This document shows positions 17,994 to 27,677 of a stretch of 64,000 bases of DNA, in pieces. The notes below the pieces were generated by a model. It had not been told where the DNA came from. It searched no databases and saw only the letters and a program-made list of their open reading frames with translations. Made by a program: the position numbers and the translations under genes. Source of the DNA: Xylanibacter ruminicola (GTDB lineage: Bacteria; Bacteroidota; Bacteroidia; Bacteroidales; Bacteroidaceae); assembly GCA_015060625.1 (NCBI GenBank), contig SUYC01000004.1:62001-126000 (forward strand). The letters run 5' to 3'. How positions within the stretch are numbered: the first letter of the stretch is position 1; the number at the start of each line of letters is the position of its first letter.

Positions 17994-18457
17994 CGTATCA
18001 CTTGGTGTCGGTTAAGTCGGTAGTTGATTCGGCAGCTGATGTGCACCCACCAGCTGTTGCCACGGTGCTCCAGGATGAGCTGATCAAAGTCGGCAAACTG
18101 CTCGGCATACTTCAGTATCAGCCGTGCCGTCTGCTCATCTGTAGGGTGCCCGAACGGACGGTGACTGCGGGGGATGGTGATGTCTGCAGCCTCACCCTTC
18201 AGGTGCTGCGACGTGGGCACACCGCCCACCATCTGGTTGAGCAGCTGGCAGCGGTAACCGCTGTTCACCTTGATGGGCAGTCCCAGCTGGCAGCACAGGG
18301 GCTCCAGACCGCGCTCGCAAAGGTTCTGCATCGCCGTGATGTGCTGCTTCAGGGGGATGTTAGGAATCTTTTTAGCTTCGGCTGTTGCTGAGTAAATCAT
18401 CTCGCCCAGCGTAAAGTGTTCTGTTAGACGCATGGTCGTATCAATAATAGTTTTCAT
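17990..18457 (-). CDS. peptidase M15 family (D-Ala-D-Ala carboxypeptidase-like / endolysin-like), no signal peptide
   Basis: NSGYRCQLLNQMVGGVPTSQHLKGEAADI...WWVHIS. Confidence 0.85.
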   Translation of the reverse strand: MKTIIDTTMRLTEHFTLGEMIYSATAEAKKIPNIPLKQHITAMQNLCERGLEPLCCQLGLPIKVNSGYRCQLLNQMVGGVPTSQHLKGEAADITIPRSHRPFGHPTDEQTARLILKYAEQFADFDQLILEHRGNSWWVHISCRINYRLNRHQVIR

Positions 18458-18465
18458 CGTTTTGT

Positions 18466-18576
18466 TTATATTTTAAATTTATAATAACTCAAGAAAAAAG
18501 AAACCCCAAGAAGGGCGCCACCCCTGAAGGTGACGCCCAACCATAATAATCTGATTGCTTTACTTTGTTGATCCAT
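18466..18576 (-). CDS. putative 36-aa small protein upstream of M15 peptidase
   Basis: Hand translation MDQQSKAIRLLWLGVTFRGGALLGVSFFLSYYKFKI*; ends 8 nt before the M15 ATG; promoter-like motif upstream; an internal hairpin (GGGCGTCACC...GGTGGCGCCC) offers another explanation. Confidence 0.4.
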   Translation of the reverse strand: MDQQSKAIRLLWLGVTFRGGALLGVSFFLSYYKFKI

Positions 18577-18620
18577 TTTTGTTGTTTTAAGTTTGTACTA
18601 TTGGCTCCCAGAACCATGTG

Positions 18621-18628
18621 CAAAGGTA
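18621..18628 (-). promoter_or_regulatory. Bacteroidetes-type -7 element (TACCTTTG) for the phage-like operon
   Basis: Matches TAnnTTTG, located upstream of the 36-aa ORF and M15 gene. Confidence 0.5.
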
Positions 18629-18812
18629 ATACATAAAACAAGCAAATACAAACTTATTTACAGGTATTTTACGCATGATAACAAGAAAGAAACCTCTGGG
18701 GTTTCTCTGTTTTCATCGAGGTAACAAATTGACGCTAGATTACGAATTTTTTGTTGTAACTTTGCAAACCATTTGCAGACAACGGTGTCTGAAAGTAGAA
18801 ATATCATACAAC

Positions 18813-19028
18813 ATGAGAACTACGAATATCAAGGCCATTCTTCAGAAAAAGAACATGACCGACAGCGATTTAGCAAGTCAGTTACATGTAACTCGCCAGT
18901 ATGTTAACGCCATCAGCTGTGGACGCAAAAATCCGAGCATAGATGTTATGGAACGCATTGCTACAGCACTCGATGTTCCACTAAGCGCTCTATTCGACGG
19001 TTACCCACTCGACAAGCTAAAACTTTAG
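18813..19028 (+). CDS. XRE-family helix-turn-helix regulator, divergent from the phage-like operon
   Basis: MRTTNIKAILQKKNMTDSDLASQLHVTRQYVNAISCGRKNPSIDVMERIATALDVPLSALF. Confidence 0.88.
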   Translation: MRTTNIKAILQKKNMTDSDLASQLHVTRQYVNAISCGRKNPSIDVMERIATALDVPLSALFDGYPLDKLKL

Positions 19029-19033
19029 CACAT

Positions 19034-19072
19034 AAGTGCCCACCGTTGTGATAACGCCGGGCACTTTTTTTG
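19034..19072 (+). terminator. rho-independent terminator after XRE gene
   Basis: AAGTGCCC...GGGCACTT followed by T-run. Confidence 0.85.
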
Positions 19073-19133
19073 CTATTTATTTGGTATTTTGCTCGCTTAT
19101 TCGTATATTTGCACCCGATTTAAATGAGAATAT

Positions 19134-19883
19134 ATGAAGCAAAGCGATAGTATAGTTATCATACCAACCTATAATGAGAAGGAGAATATCGAGAAGATTA
19201 TACGCGCGATATTCGGGTTGGAGAAGAGTTTCCATATACTGGTGATCGACGATGGATCGCCTGATGGCACAGCCGCCATTGTGCGCAGCCTGATGGCCAA
19301 CGAGTTTGGCGGACAGTTGCACTTGGTGGAGCGTAGCGGCAAACTGGGACTGGGAACAGCTTACATTGCCGGATTTAAGTGGGCACTGGAGCGCGACTAC
19401 GAATACATATTTGAGATGGACGCCGACTTTAGTCACGATCCACACGACTTGCCACGCCTGTATGCAGCTTGTCACGACGAGGGGTACGACGTAGCTATCG
19501 GCAGCAGATACGTAAGTGGCGTAAACGTGGTGAACTGGCCTATCGGGCGTGTGCTGATGAGCTACTTCGCTTCGAAATACGTACGATTGGTAACTGGCTT
19601 TAACGTACACGACACCACTGCCGGATTTAAGTGTTACAAGCGCCGCGTGCTGCAGACTATCGAGCTGGATAAGATTCGCTTTAAGGGCTATGCCTTCCAG
19701 ATAGAAATGAAGTACACAGCCTACAAAATTGGCTTTAAAATCAAGGAGGTGAGCGTGATATTCGTGAACCGACAAGAGGGTGTGAGCAAAATGAGCGGTG
19801 GTATATTCGGCGAAGCGTTCTTTGGCGTGATGAAACTGCGCTGGGACGGATGGACGCGCAAGTATCCGAAGATTAAAGATTAA
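19134..19883 (+). CDS. polyprenol monophosphomannose synthase-like glycosyltransferase family 2
   Basis: IIPTYNEKENIEKIIRAIF, VIDDGSPDGTAAIV, EMDADFSHDPHDLPRL, GSRYVSG. Confidence 0.9.
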   Translation: MKQSDSIVIIPTYNEKENIEKIIRAIFGLEKSFHILVIDDGSPDGTAAIVRSLMANEFGGQLHLVERSGKLGLGTAYIAGFKWALERDYEYIFEMDADFSHDPHDLPRLYAACHDEGYDVAIGSRYVSGVNVVNWPIGRVLMSYFASKYVRLVTGFNVHDTTAGFKCYKRRVLQTIELDKIRFKGYAFQIEMKYTAYKIGFKIKEVSVIFVNRQEGVSKMSGGIFGEAFFGVMKLRWDGWTRKYPKIKD

Positions 19884-19891
19884 ACATTATT

Positions 19892-20653
19892 ATGCTTAAG
19901 ATACTATATAGAATCTACCAGTTTATTGTTTGTCTGCCGGGAATAGTGCTGATGACGATGATTACAGCACTCGAGGTGGGCATTGGCACTACCATAGGCA
20001 ACGGTCACTTCTGGGGCTACATGCCTGGTCATATCTGGGGAAAGATTATCCTCAAGATGTTTCTGATACCGGTAAAGGTGGAGGGACGCGAACATCTGGA
20101 AAAAAACCAAAGTTACGTGTTTGTGGCCAACCATCAGGGTTCGTTCGACATTTTCCTGATTTACGGACATCTGAACCGTAACTTTAAATGGATGATGAAA
20201 CAGGCGCTACGCAAGGTGCCATTCTTAGGATATGCGTGCGCAAAAAGTCACCAGATATTTGTGGACAAGCGCGGTCCCAGCAAGATACGTAAGACCTACG
20301 ACGATGCACGCGAGATACTGAAAGAAGGCTACAGCGTAACGATATTCCCAGAGGGTGCACGATCGTTTACAGGCCACATGGGTGTGTTCAGAAAGGGCGC
20401 CTTTGCATTGGCCGACGAACTGCAGTTGCCTGTAGTACCACTTACCATCAACGGATCGTTCGACATTCTGCCACGCATGAAGGGCTTTAACTTTGTGAAC
20501 TGGCACCCGATGAAGCTGACCATACATGAGCCTATCTACCCTGTAGGACAGGGTCCCGAGAACGTAGAAGCCACTCTGCGACAAGCTTACGATTCGGTGA
20601 TGTCGGCACTCGACCCAAAATATCAGGGCTTTGTAGAGAATCCTGATCAATGA
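19892..20653 (+). CDS. 1-acyl-sn-glycerol-3-phosphate acyltransferase
   Basis: VANHQGSFDIFLIYG (HxxxxD variant) and FPEGARSFTG motifs. Confidence 0.88.
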   Translation: MLKILYRIYQFIVCLPGIVLMTMITALEVGIGTTIGNGHFWGYMPGHIWGKIILKMFLIPVKVEGREHLEKNQSYVFVANHQGSFDIFLIYGHLNRNFKWMMKQALRKVPFLGYACAKSHQIFVDKRGPSKIRKTYDDAREILKEGYSVTIFPEGARSFTGHMGVFRKGAFALADELQLPVVPLTINGSFDILPRMKGFNFVNWHPMKLTIHEPIYPVGQGPENVEATLRQAYDSVMSALDPKYQGFVENPDQ

Positions 20654-21594
20654 TTATCATCCGTTTTATCATCATCACGGTGCTATTTGTGATAGCACTT
20701 ACTGCCGTCAGCATCTGGGCCTATAAGCGCCGACAGAAGCTGGTGATGGCTGGCGCTGCCGTGGTGTGGTATATTGCGCTATACGGCACGTTTATCGGCT
20801 TCCAGAAGCTGGAAGTGAACCATCAGACATATACATCGGCCGAACTACCGAAGGCTTTCGACGGCTACAAGATAGTACTCTTTTCGGATGCACATGTAGG
20901 CAGCTATACGGGGCGTAACGAATGGTTGCTGCAACGTGCGGTTGACTCGATCAACGCACAGCATCCCGACATGATTGTGTTTACTGGCGACCTGCAGAAC
21001 GTGGATCCGCAGGAGATAGCCGAACACCTGCACACGCTAAGTCAGTTAAAGGCTAAGGACGGCGTATATAGCGTGCTGGGCAATCACGACTACGATAAGT
21101 ATCTGCTACAAAAGAATGGGCTTGACACGCAGCCTTGCAAAGAAACCATAGCTCTGGAGAAGCGCATGGGCTGGCACGTGCTACAGAACGAGCACTGCAT
21201 CATCTTACGTGGCCAAGACGCGCTAACGATAGCGGGACTGGACAATGATGGCGACGGCAAGCAATTCCCCCAACGAGGCGACGTAAAAAAGGCACTGCAT
21301 GACGCTACACCGTTTGTGATTATGCTGGAGCATGACCCGAGTGGATGGCGACGCAAGATACTGCCCGATGGGCGTGCACAACTGACCTTGAGCGGACATA
21401 CACACAACATGCAGTTTGCGCTGTTTGGTTGGGCACCGATGAAGCTCACAGGCGGAGAGATTAACGGCTGGTACAAGGAAGGTCGTCAATCACTGTTTGT
21501 GACTGCAGGCTTAGGAGGATTGATTCCTTTCCGCTTTGGTGCCACAGGTGAAATCGTGGTGCTGGAATTGAAAAATGCAAAATGTAAAAATTAA
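20650..21594 (+). CDS. metallophosphoesterase
   Basis: FSDAHVG, FTGDLQN, GNHDYDKY, LSGHTHNMQ. Confidence 0.92.
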   Translation: MIIIRFIIITVLFVIALTAVSIWAYKRRQKLVMAGAAVVWYIALYGTFIGFQKLEVNHQTYTSAELPKAFDGYKIVLFSDAHVGSYTGRNEWLLQRAVDSINAQHPDMIVFTGDLQNVDPQEIAEHLHTLSQLKAKDGVYSVLGNHDYDKYLLQKNGLDTQPCKETIALEKRMGWHVLQNEHCIILRGQDALTIAGLDNDGDGKQFPQRGDVKKALHDATPFVIMLEHDPSGWRRKILPDGRAQLTLSGHTHNMQFALFGWAPMKLTGGEINGWYKEGRQSLFVTAGLGGLIPFRFGATGEIVVLELKNAKCKN

Positions 21595-22406
21595 ACATTT
21601 AACCACTTTCTTAATACTTCGGCAGGGACGGCGCGGCGGCGGGCGTAATCCTGCAACTGATCTTCGCCGATTTTACCAATGGCAAAATAATGGGCTTTAG
21701 GATTGGATATCATCATGCCACTCACACTGGCATGGGGCTTCATGGCTCCACTCTCGGTAAGGCGGATGCCAATCTGTTTCATATCTATTATCTCATCTAA
21801 CAGGAAATTCAAGCTGGTATCGGGTAACGAGGGATATCCCACAGCAGGACGAATGCCCTGGAACTTCTCAATGAGCATATCCTCTATGCTCAGGTCCTCA
21901 TCTTTGGCATAGCCCCAATACTCTTTACGAACCTGCTCGTGCAGGCGTTCAGCAGCGGCCTCGGCCAAACGATCGGCCAGCAGCTGAGTGAGCATCTTCT
22001 GATACACATCGTTATCAAAATCGGTCTCTAAACCAATATCAACGGTAGTAGCGAATAGTCCTATTTTAGAGGCTTTGGGCGAAATAAAATCGGCTAAACA
22101 CATAAACGGGGGATTACCTTGCTGCTGACGCAAACAGGGAATGGCAGCTACACGCACGAGGTGCTTAACACCACAATCGAGGCACAACTGGGTGCGGTAA
22201 ATCTCGATATCATCATCCTGACTACGGGCATCGAACAGTTCGAAAACGGCATGCACCTGATACTGGGCATCTAACTCCTGTAGCTTGGCAAGGGCCTCGG
22301 TCTGCATGCGCTGCTTCTCGACCTCTTCCTTTACCTGCCAGGCAAAGAAATAGTACACCCAGTTGATATAGGGCACAAGTTCGGATATGCGGTAGGTAAT
22401 CTTCAT
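21591..22406 (-). CDS. stand-alone MetH AdoMet-activation domain protein
   Basis: EKFQGIRPAVGYPSLPDTSLNFLLDEII...LTESGAMKPHASVSGMMISNPKAHYFAIGKI. Confidence 0.85.
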   Translation of the reverse strand: MKITYRISELVPYINWVYYFFAWQVKEEVEKQRMQTEALAKLQELDAQYQVHAVFELFDARSQDDDIEIYRTQLCLDCGVKHLVRVAAIPCLRQQQGNPPFMCLADFISPKASKIGLFATTVDIGLETDFDNDVYQKMLTQLLADRLAEAAAERLHEQVRKEYWGYAKDEDLSIEDMLIEKFQGIRPAVGYPSLPDTSLNFLLDEIIDMKQIGIRLTESGAMKPHASVSGMMISNPKAHYFAIGKIGEDQLQDYARRRAVPAEVLRKWLNV

Positions 22407-23731
22407 CTAAATGCTACGGGTTGGCCTATATAGTTGGTATCCACAATACCATCCTTGTAAACGGTATGACCATTACAGAGGGTTCGCTCAACACGCCACA
22501 GGAAAGTATGATTCTCCATAGGGCTCCAACCACACCTGCTCTGTATCACGTCCTTAGTAACGGTCCAGCCTGTGTTTGGACGCACAATCACAATATCTGC
22601 CTGATAGCCTTCGCGCAGATAGCCACGGTTACGCACCTGGAACAGATCGGCAGGGCGATGGCACATCAACTCAACCAAACGCTCGAGGGTGAGCACCCCC
22701 TTATCAACCAACTCCAGCATGGTTACCAACGAGAACTGCAGCATGGGCATGCCACTAGCAGCCGTGCAGCAACCACCCTCCTTCTGTTTTAACAGATGGG
22801 GGGCATGGTCGGTTCCAACCACAGCAATACGACCATCAGCCACAGCCTGGCGCAAAGCATCGCGATCTGCTACCGACTTGATGGCGGGATTGCACTTAAT
22901 GCGGGTGCCTAGCGATACGTAATCACGATCACAGAAGTAGAGATGACTAGGCGTCACCTCACAGGTGATAAATGACGAGTGAGTGTTAGTGATTAATTCG
23001 AGCTCCTTGGCCGTAGTGAGGTGGGCGATGTGCAGACGGGCATGGTGCTTCTGAGCCAGCTCAACAGCAAGTTTAGTGCTCTGATAGCAGGCCTCAACGT
23101 TACGAATCTCGGGGTGATGGATTACCTTAGGGTCGTCGCCATACAGACGCTTAGCCTCGGCCATATTGCGATTAATAATATCAGTATCTTCGCAATGCAC
23201 CATGATAGGCATGGTGGCAGTAGAGAAAATCTTCTCTAAAGCCTCACGACGATCTACGAGCATGTTACCCGTTGAACTGCCCATGAAGAGTTTGATGCCA
23301 GGAATACGATGCATATCGAGCTGCGAAAACAGGTCGCCATTATCGTTGGTGGCACCAAAAAAGAAACTATAGTTGACGTGACTTTTCTGAGCAGCAAGCT
23401 CAAACTTCTCGTCGAGGGCTTCGAGCGTGGTAGTCTGCGGTACGCAGTTAGGCATATCAAAGTAGGTGGTAACGCCACCTGCAGCGGCAGCCCTACTCTC
23501 GCTGTCGATATCGGCCTTGTCTGTTAGACCCGGCTCACGAAAGTGCACATGATCATCAATCACACCAGGTAGTACGAAACATCCCGAAGCATCAATCACT
23601 TCGTCGAATGATGCGTTCGGGACGGTGTTTCCTTCTACAATCTTAGTTATCTTAGAATCTTCGACGATGACAGAACCGTCGAATTTGTTAGCTTCGTTAA
23701 CGAGCGTTCCGTGTAGAATCAGGCGTTTCAT
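22403..23731 (-). CDS. dihydroorotase
   Basis: PGVIDDHVHFREPGLTDKADIDSESRAAAAGGVTTYFDMPN; GTDHAPHLL; start at MKRLILHGTL. Confidence 0.92.
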   Translation of the reverse strand: MKRLILHGTLVNEANKFDGSVIVEDSKITKIVEGNTVPNASFDEVIDASGCFVLPGVIDDHVHFREPGLTDKADIDSESRAAAAGGVTTYFDMPNCVPQTTTLEALDEKFELAAQKSHVNYSFFFGATNDNGDLFSQLDMHRIPGIKLFMGSSTGNMLVDRREALEKIFSTATMPIMVHCEDTDIINRNMAEAKRLYGDDPKVIHHPEIRNVEACYQSTKLAVELAQKHHARLHIAHLTTAKELELITNTHSSFITCEVTPSHLYFCDRDYVSLGTRIKCNPAIKSVADRDALRQAVADGRIAVVGTDHAPHLLKQKEGGCCTAASGMPMLQFSLVTMLELVDKGVLTLERLVELMCHRPADLFQVRNRGYLREGYQADIVIVRPNTGWTVTKDVIQSRCGWSPMENHTFLWRVERTLCNGHTVYKDGIVDTNYIGQPVAFR

Positions 23732-24470
23732 TGTTTTCTTGAGCTTGAGCAGGAGTTGGTTGTACATCTTCAACAAGTCCGTTCTGACGAGCCTGAATCT
23801 CATTAGCTACCTGGTAGTACTGCTTCACGTAAGGATCGGCTTTAAACTTCTTGGTAGCCTTACTCATAATATCCTCGATCTGGGGAGTAAGGATAGGATA
23901 CTGGTAGCTGCCAGTGACCATCATAAAAACACCAGGACCAAGCACATTATCAAAGTTCTCGACAATAAAGTTAGTTACGAGCGAATCTTCCTGCATGGCA
24001 ATACGACTGGCCTCGGCAGAAAGCTGTCGATTAATCACATTCTCGTCAATTCCCTCAAGAAGCATCTGACTCTGCTTATGCGAGAGCTCGTTCAACTCGT
24101 TACCTAACTGATCGTGGCGCTTCATAAACTCATAAAGTTTTTCGTTAAGTGGTGAACCACTAACAGTACGGTTGGTATTGTCGATATGTATCTCGATATC
24201 ACCCTGTTCGATCACCACAGGCATCATCAATGGCTCATCGTCCATATACAGACTAGCCATTTTGATAGTATCGAGCAAACCGGCGAATTTAAATTTTCCA
24301 TGTACAACATCACACGAGTCGAGATTCTTCAACTCGTCGTTAACCATTGTTTTGAGGTAAAGCTTACTGCCATCGAGTGCCGACACAGAGGTTGCCCCCT
24401 GTATGTTGTACGATTCAGCACACGAAGCAAAAGCTACTGCTGATAGTAATGCGTAGAATATCTTGTTCAT
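23697..24470 (-). CDS. DUF4369-like lipoprotein/thioredoxin-like family N-domain protein
   Basis: Signal peptide with SCAESY; G(K)FKFAGLLD pattern; overlaps the dihydroorotase start. Confidence 0.65.
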   Translation of the reverse strand: MNKIFYALLSAVAFASCAESYNIQGATSVSALDGSKLYLKTMVNDELKNLDSCDVVHGKFKFAGLLDTIKMASLYMDDEPLMMPVVIEQGDIEIHIDNTNRTVSGSPLNEKLYEFMKRHDQLGNELNELSHKQSQMLLEGIDENVINRQLSAEASRIAMQEDSLVTNFIVENFDNVLGPGVFMMVTGSYQYPILTPQIEDIMSKATKKFKADPYVKQYYQVANEIQARQNGLVEDVQPTPAQAQENNETPDSTRNAR

Positions 24471-24555
24471 AACATATTATTTTCGGCGCGAAATTACAAC
24501 TATATATTGAGGTATGAAAATAATTTTGCGCATTTTAAAACAAATGCGCAATCTT

Positions 24556-24957
24556 TTAATTATTTTTTGCCTCTTTCTCGAGTTCGCTACCAATTCGATG
24601 CATAGAATAAAGTTGCAGCAGGGCGGCTATCAGGAGCACGACAACCCACTTGTTATATACATATTCTATATACGTTATATAACTTAAGCCTAAGAAATTT
24701 CCCTTGCTAGCAAACATAAGCAAGGCAGCTACCAAAAAAAGCACATCGCTGATCAGCATCATACGCCGCAGGCGACGAATCGTGAAGTTCTGCCCCTCGT
24801 AGCGCTGCAGCATCTGCATAGAGCTGAAGCCCACAGCACCAATGGCAAAAATATAAGGAGCACTGCCCCATCCTAATAATGTAGTACCGGCTCCGACAGC
24901 CATTAAAAAGCCACCCAAAAGAAAGATGGCAGTTTGCAGTTTATTCAATTCTCTCAT
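24556..24957 (-). CDS. hypothetical membrane protein
   Basis: Intact ORF with about four hydrophobic segments. Confidence 0.65.
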   Translation of the reverse strand: MRELNKLQTAIFLLGGFLMAVGAGTTLLGWGSAPYIFAIGAVGFSSMQMLQRYEGQNFTIRRLRRMMLISDVLFLVAALLMFASKGNFLGLSYITYIEYVYNKWVVVLLIAALLQLYSMHRIGSELEKEAKNN

Positions 24958-25300
24958 TGGTCTCTAAAGGTTTAGCTTCGCGATCATCATCGCTCAATAC
25001 AAAAATATCTTCATCGTCGGCCTTCATAAAATAACGTTCTCGTGCTATTTTCATAATAGCCTTTGGATTACGGTCCAGTTCCTTAATCTGAGCCTGATCG
25101 CGATAAAAATCAGCCTCAAACTGTTCTTTCTCTTCTGTGAGTTCAGCTATACGCTGACGGTATTTAAAATGGCTCCACAAACTATTATCGTCGAGAAAGC
25201 CAACCAGCAGCACGCCAACAACACATACCACGGCATACTTAAAGTAAACCGATCGCCACACCATCAGTGCGTATGCCTTGATACTCAATAAAACTTTCAT
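24941..25300 (-). CDS. septum formation initiator (FtsB/DivIC-like)
   Basis: Single TM plus coiled coil; KIARERYFMKADDEDIFVL. Confidence 0.8.
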   Translation of the reverse strand: MKVLLSIKAYALMVWRSVYFKYAVVCVVGVLLVGFLDDNSLWSHFKYRQRIAELTEEKEQFEADFYRDQAQIKELDRNPKAIMKIARERYFMKADDEDIFVLSDDDREAKPLETNERIE

Positions 25301-25337
25301 ACGTTCATCAATTTGCCTGCAAAGTTATAGTTTTTTT

Positions 25338-25413
25338 GGCACTGATTACACGGATTAACACAGATTAATAATAATTTTCTAAAAAAATCCGTATAATCCG
25401 CGCAATCCGTGCC
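25338..25413. repeat. long imperfect palindromic intergenic repeat
   Basis: GGCACTGATTACACGGATTAACACAGATTA...ATCCGTATAATCCGCGCAATCCGTGCC. Confidence 0.8.
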
Positions 25414-25423
25414 TAATTTTCTG

Positions 25424-25431
25424 TATCTTTG
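25424..25431 (+). promoter_or_regulatory. Bacteroidetes -7 element (TATCTTTG) for dnaX
   Basis: TAnnTTTG 25 nt upstream of the dnaX ATG. Confidence 0.6.
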
Positions 25432-25455
25432 CACCACGAAATTAAATTTAGCTTT

Positions 25456-27279
25456 ATGGAATATATCGTTTCGGCCAGAAAATACCGTCCGCTGAGCTTT
25501 GATACAGTGGTAGGACAAACTGCCCTCACTACAACACTGAAGAACGCAGTGAAGAGTGGAAAATTGGCTCATGCCTATCTGTTCTGCGGACCGCGTGGTG
25601 TGGGTAAAACCACCTGCGCACGCATCTTTGCAAAGGCTATCAACTGCCAACACCCTACAGCAGAGGGCGAGGCTTGTAATGAGTGTGAATCGTGCCAAAG
25701 TTTTAACGAGCAGCGCTCACTGAACATCTTTGAGCTCGACGCTGCTTCGAACAACTCGGTTGAACACATCAAAACGCTGATGGAGCAAACTCGCATTCCA
25801 CCTCAGTTGGGCAAGTATAAGGTATTTATTATCGACGAGGTACACATGCTTTCGACAGCCGCTTTCAACGCATTTCTGAAGACGCTTGAGGAGCCACCCG
25901 CACACGTCATCTTTATCCTAGCTACAACAGAGAAGCATAAGATCTTGCCTACCATCCTGAGCCGCTGCCAGATATACGACTTTGAGCGTATGTCCATTCG
26001 CAATACCATCGACCACCTGAAGCATGTGGCCAACCAAGAAGGTATTACTTATGAGGAGCAGGCACTGGCCGTAATAGCCGAAAAAGCCGACGGCGGTATG
26101 CGCGATGCACTCTCTATTTTTGACCAGGTAGCATCGTTCTGTCAGGGCAACATCACCTATGAAAAGGTGATTGAGGACCTGAACGTGCTAGACAGCGAAA
26201 ACTACTTTAAGATTATCGACCTGGCTATTAATAATAAGGTGAGCGAAATCATGGTGCTGCTGAACGGTGTGATTAACAAAGGCTTTGATGGTGGACTGAT
26301 GATTCAGGGATTGGCCAAGCACGTGCGCAACGTATTAATGGCACGTGACCCTCAGACACTTCCACTGCTGGAGGTGAGTGACCAAATGCGCACACGCTAC
26401 GAAGAACAGGCAAAGACATGCCAGATATCATTCCTGTACGACGCCCTGAAACTGATGAACCAGTGCGACATCAATTATAGGCAATCGAGCAACAAGCGAC
26501 TGCTAGTAGAGTTGACACTGATTGAGATCGCTCAGATAACACAACCTGCAGAAGATGGAGCGAGCGCGGGGCGCAAGCCCCGACAACTAAAATCCCTGTT
26601 TAAGAATATGATTCAGCAACAGAAGCCCAAGAACGCAGCCAAACAGGTAGCTGCGGCTAATGTTGCTGCTTCAACCCAAAAGTTGGCCGAATCGGCCAAA
26701 GAAGTAAGTTCTTTGAATTCTTCTAGCCAAGCAAACCAAGCCAATTCATCCAGTCAGGCTAATTCTGCTAACCAGGCTAACCCCAAACTATCGCTTGGTG
26801 GCATAGGATTCTCGTGGAAAAAGCTACGCCAGCAGGATAATGGCACACAGAAGAGCAACATGCAGATTATACCAGGATCGACAAACATGCCAACTGGGCA
26901 GGAAAGTACGAACAGCGCCCAGTTTACCCAAACCGACCTGGAGTATCAATGGATGGCCATGTGTAACCGTATGCCACAAAAACTGAGTGGTATTGCTACC
27001 CGTATGAAGAACATGAACCCTGAGATAACGGACTTCCCTATAATTGAAGTGTTGGTGGATAACGACCTCATCAAACAAGAGATTGAAGATATCCAAAAGA
27101 GCATAACCAAAACACTTCAGATATATCTGCGCAACAACCAGATAAAAATAACTGTTCGTGTAGCTGAACAAAAGGAACACATAAAGATACTATCGCGACG
27201 CGAACAGTTTGAGCAGATGGCAGAAAAAAATGCTGCAGTAGCAAAGCTACAGGAGGTATTTGATTTAGAACTGGCTTGA
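25456..27279 (+). CDS. dnaX: DNA polymerase III subunit gamma/tau
   Basis: MEYIVSARKYRPLSFDTVVGQ, GPRGVGKTTCARIFAKAINC, IDEVHMLS; start at MEYIV. Confidence 0.96.
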   Translation: MEYIVSARKYRPLSFDTVVGQTALTTTLKNAVKSGKLAHAYLFCGPRGVGKTTCARIFAKAINCQHPTAEGEACNECESCQSFNEQRSLNIFELDAASNNSVEHIKTLMEQTRIPPQLGKYKVFIIDEVHMLSTAAFNAFLKTLEEPPAHVIFILATTEKHKILPTILSRCQIYDFERMSIRNTIDHLKHVANQEGITYEEQALAVIAEKADGGMRDALSIFDQVASFCQGNITYEKVIEDLNVLDSENYFKIIDLAINNKVSEIMVLLNGVINKGFDGGLMIQGLAKHVRNVLMARDPQTLPLLEVSDQMRTRYEEQAKTCQISFLYDALKLMNQCDINYRQSSNKRLLVELTLIEIAQITQPAEDGASAGRKPRQLKSLFKNMIQQQKPKNAAKQVAAANVAASTQKLAESAKEVSSLNSSSQANQANSSSQANSANQANPKLSLGGIGFSWKKLRQQDNGTQKSNMQIIPGSTNMPTGQESTNSAQFTQTDLEYQWMAMCNRMPQKLSGIATRMKNMNPEITDFPIIEVLVDNDLIKQEIEDIQKSITKTLQIYLRNNQIKITVRVAEQKEHIKILSRREQFEQMAEKNAAVAKLQEVFDLELA

Positions 27280-27306
27280 GTTTCAATAACTCAAGCCAGT
27301 TTCTTT
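27270..27306. terminator. bidirectional terminator between dnaX and response regulator
   Basis: ACTGGCTTGAGTT-TCAAT-AACTCAAGCCAGT perfect 13-bp arms. Confidence 0.85.
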
Positions 27307-27310
27307 TCTA

Positions 27311-27667
27311 TTACTCTCCGAGCAGTTTCTTAAGCAGTGCCATGCACTCGTCGCGATTAACTGGCTTTGAGAGGAATCCACAACAACCAGCCTGTTCGGC
27401 AGCAGTACGGTCACTATCAAAAGCATTGGCCGTAAGGGCAACAACTGGCAGATCAGGATGTTTTTCCTTGATCAGGCGCGTGGCCTGCAATCCATCCATG
27501 ACAGGCATCTTAATGTCCATCAGCACCAAATCGTAAGCATTGGCATCTACCATATCCACTGCTATCTGACCATTCTTGGCGCGTTCATACTCAAAATCTT
27601 TCTTGAGCAAATACGTCATTAATACGTAATTGCTGTCATTGTCTTCAGCTACTAAAATTTTTTTCAT
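27311..27667 (-). CDS. single-domain response regulator
   Basis: VAEDNDSN, LVLMDIKMPVMDG, ALTANAF, SKPVN. Confidence 0.92.
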   Translation of the reverse strand: MKKILVAEDNDSNYVLMTYLLKKDFEYERAKNGQIAVDMVDANAYDLVLMDIKMPVMDGLQATRLIKEKHPDLPVVALTANAFDSDRTAAEQAGCCGFLSKPVNRDECMALLKKLLGE

Positions 27668-27677
27668 GTGTCAAAAG

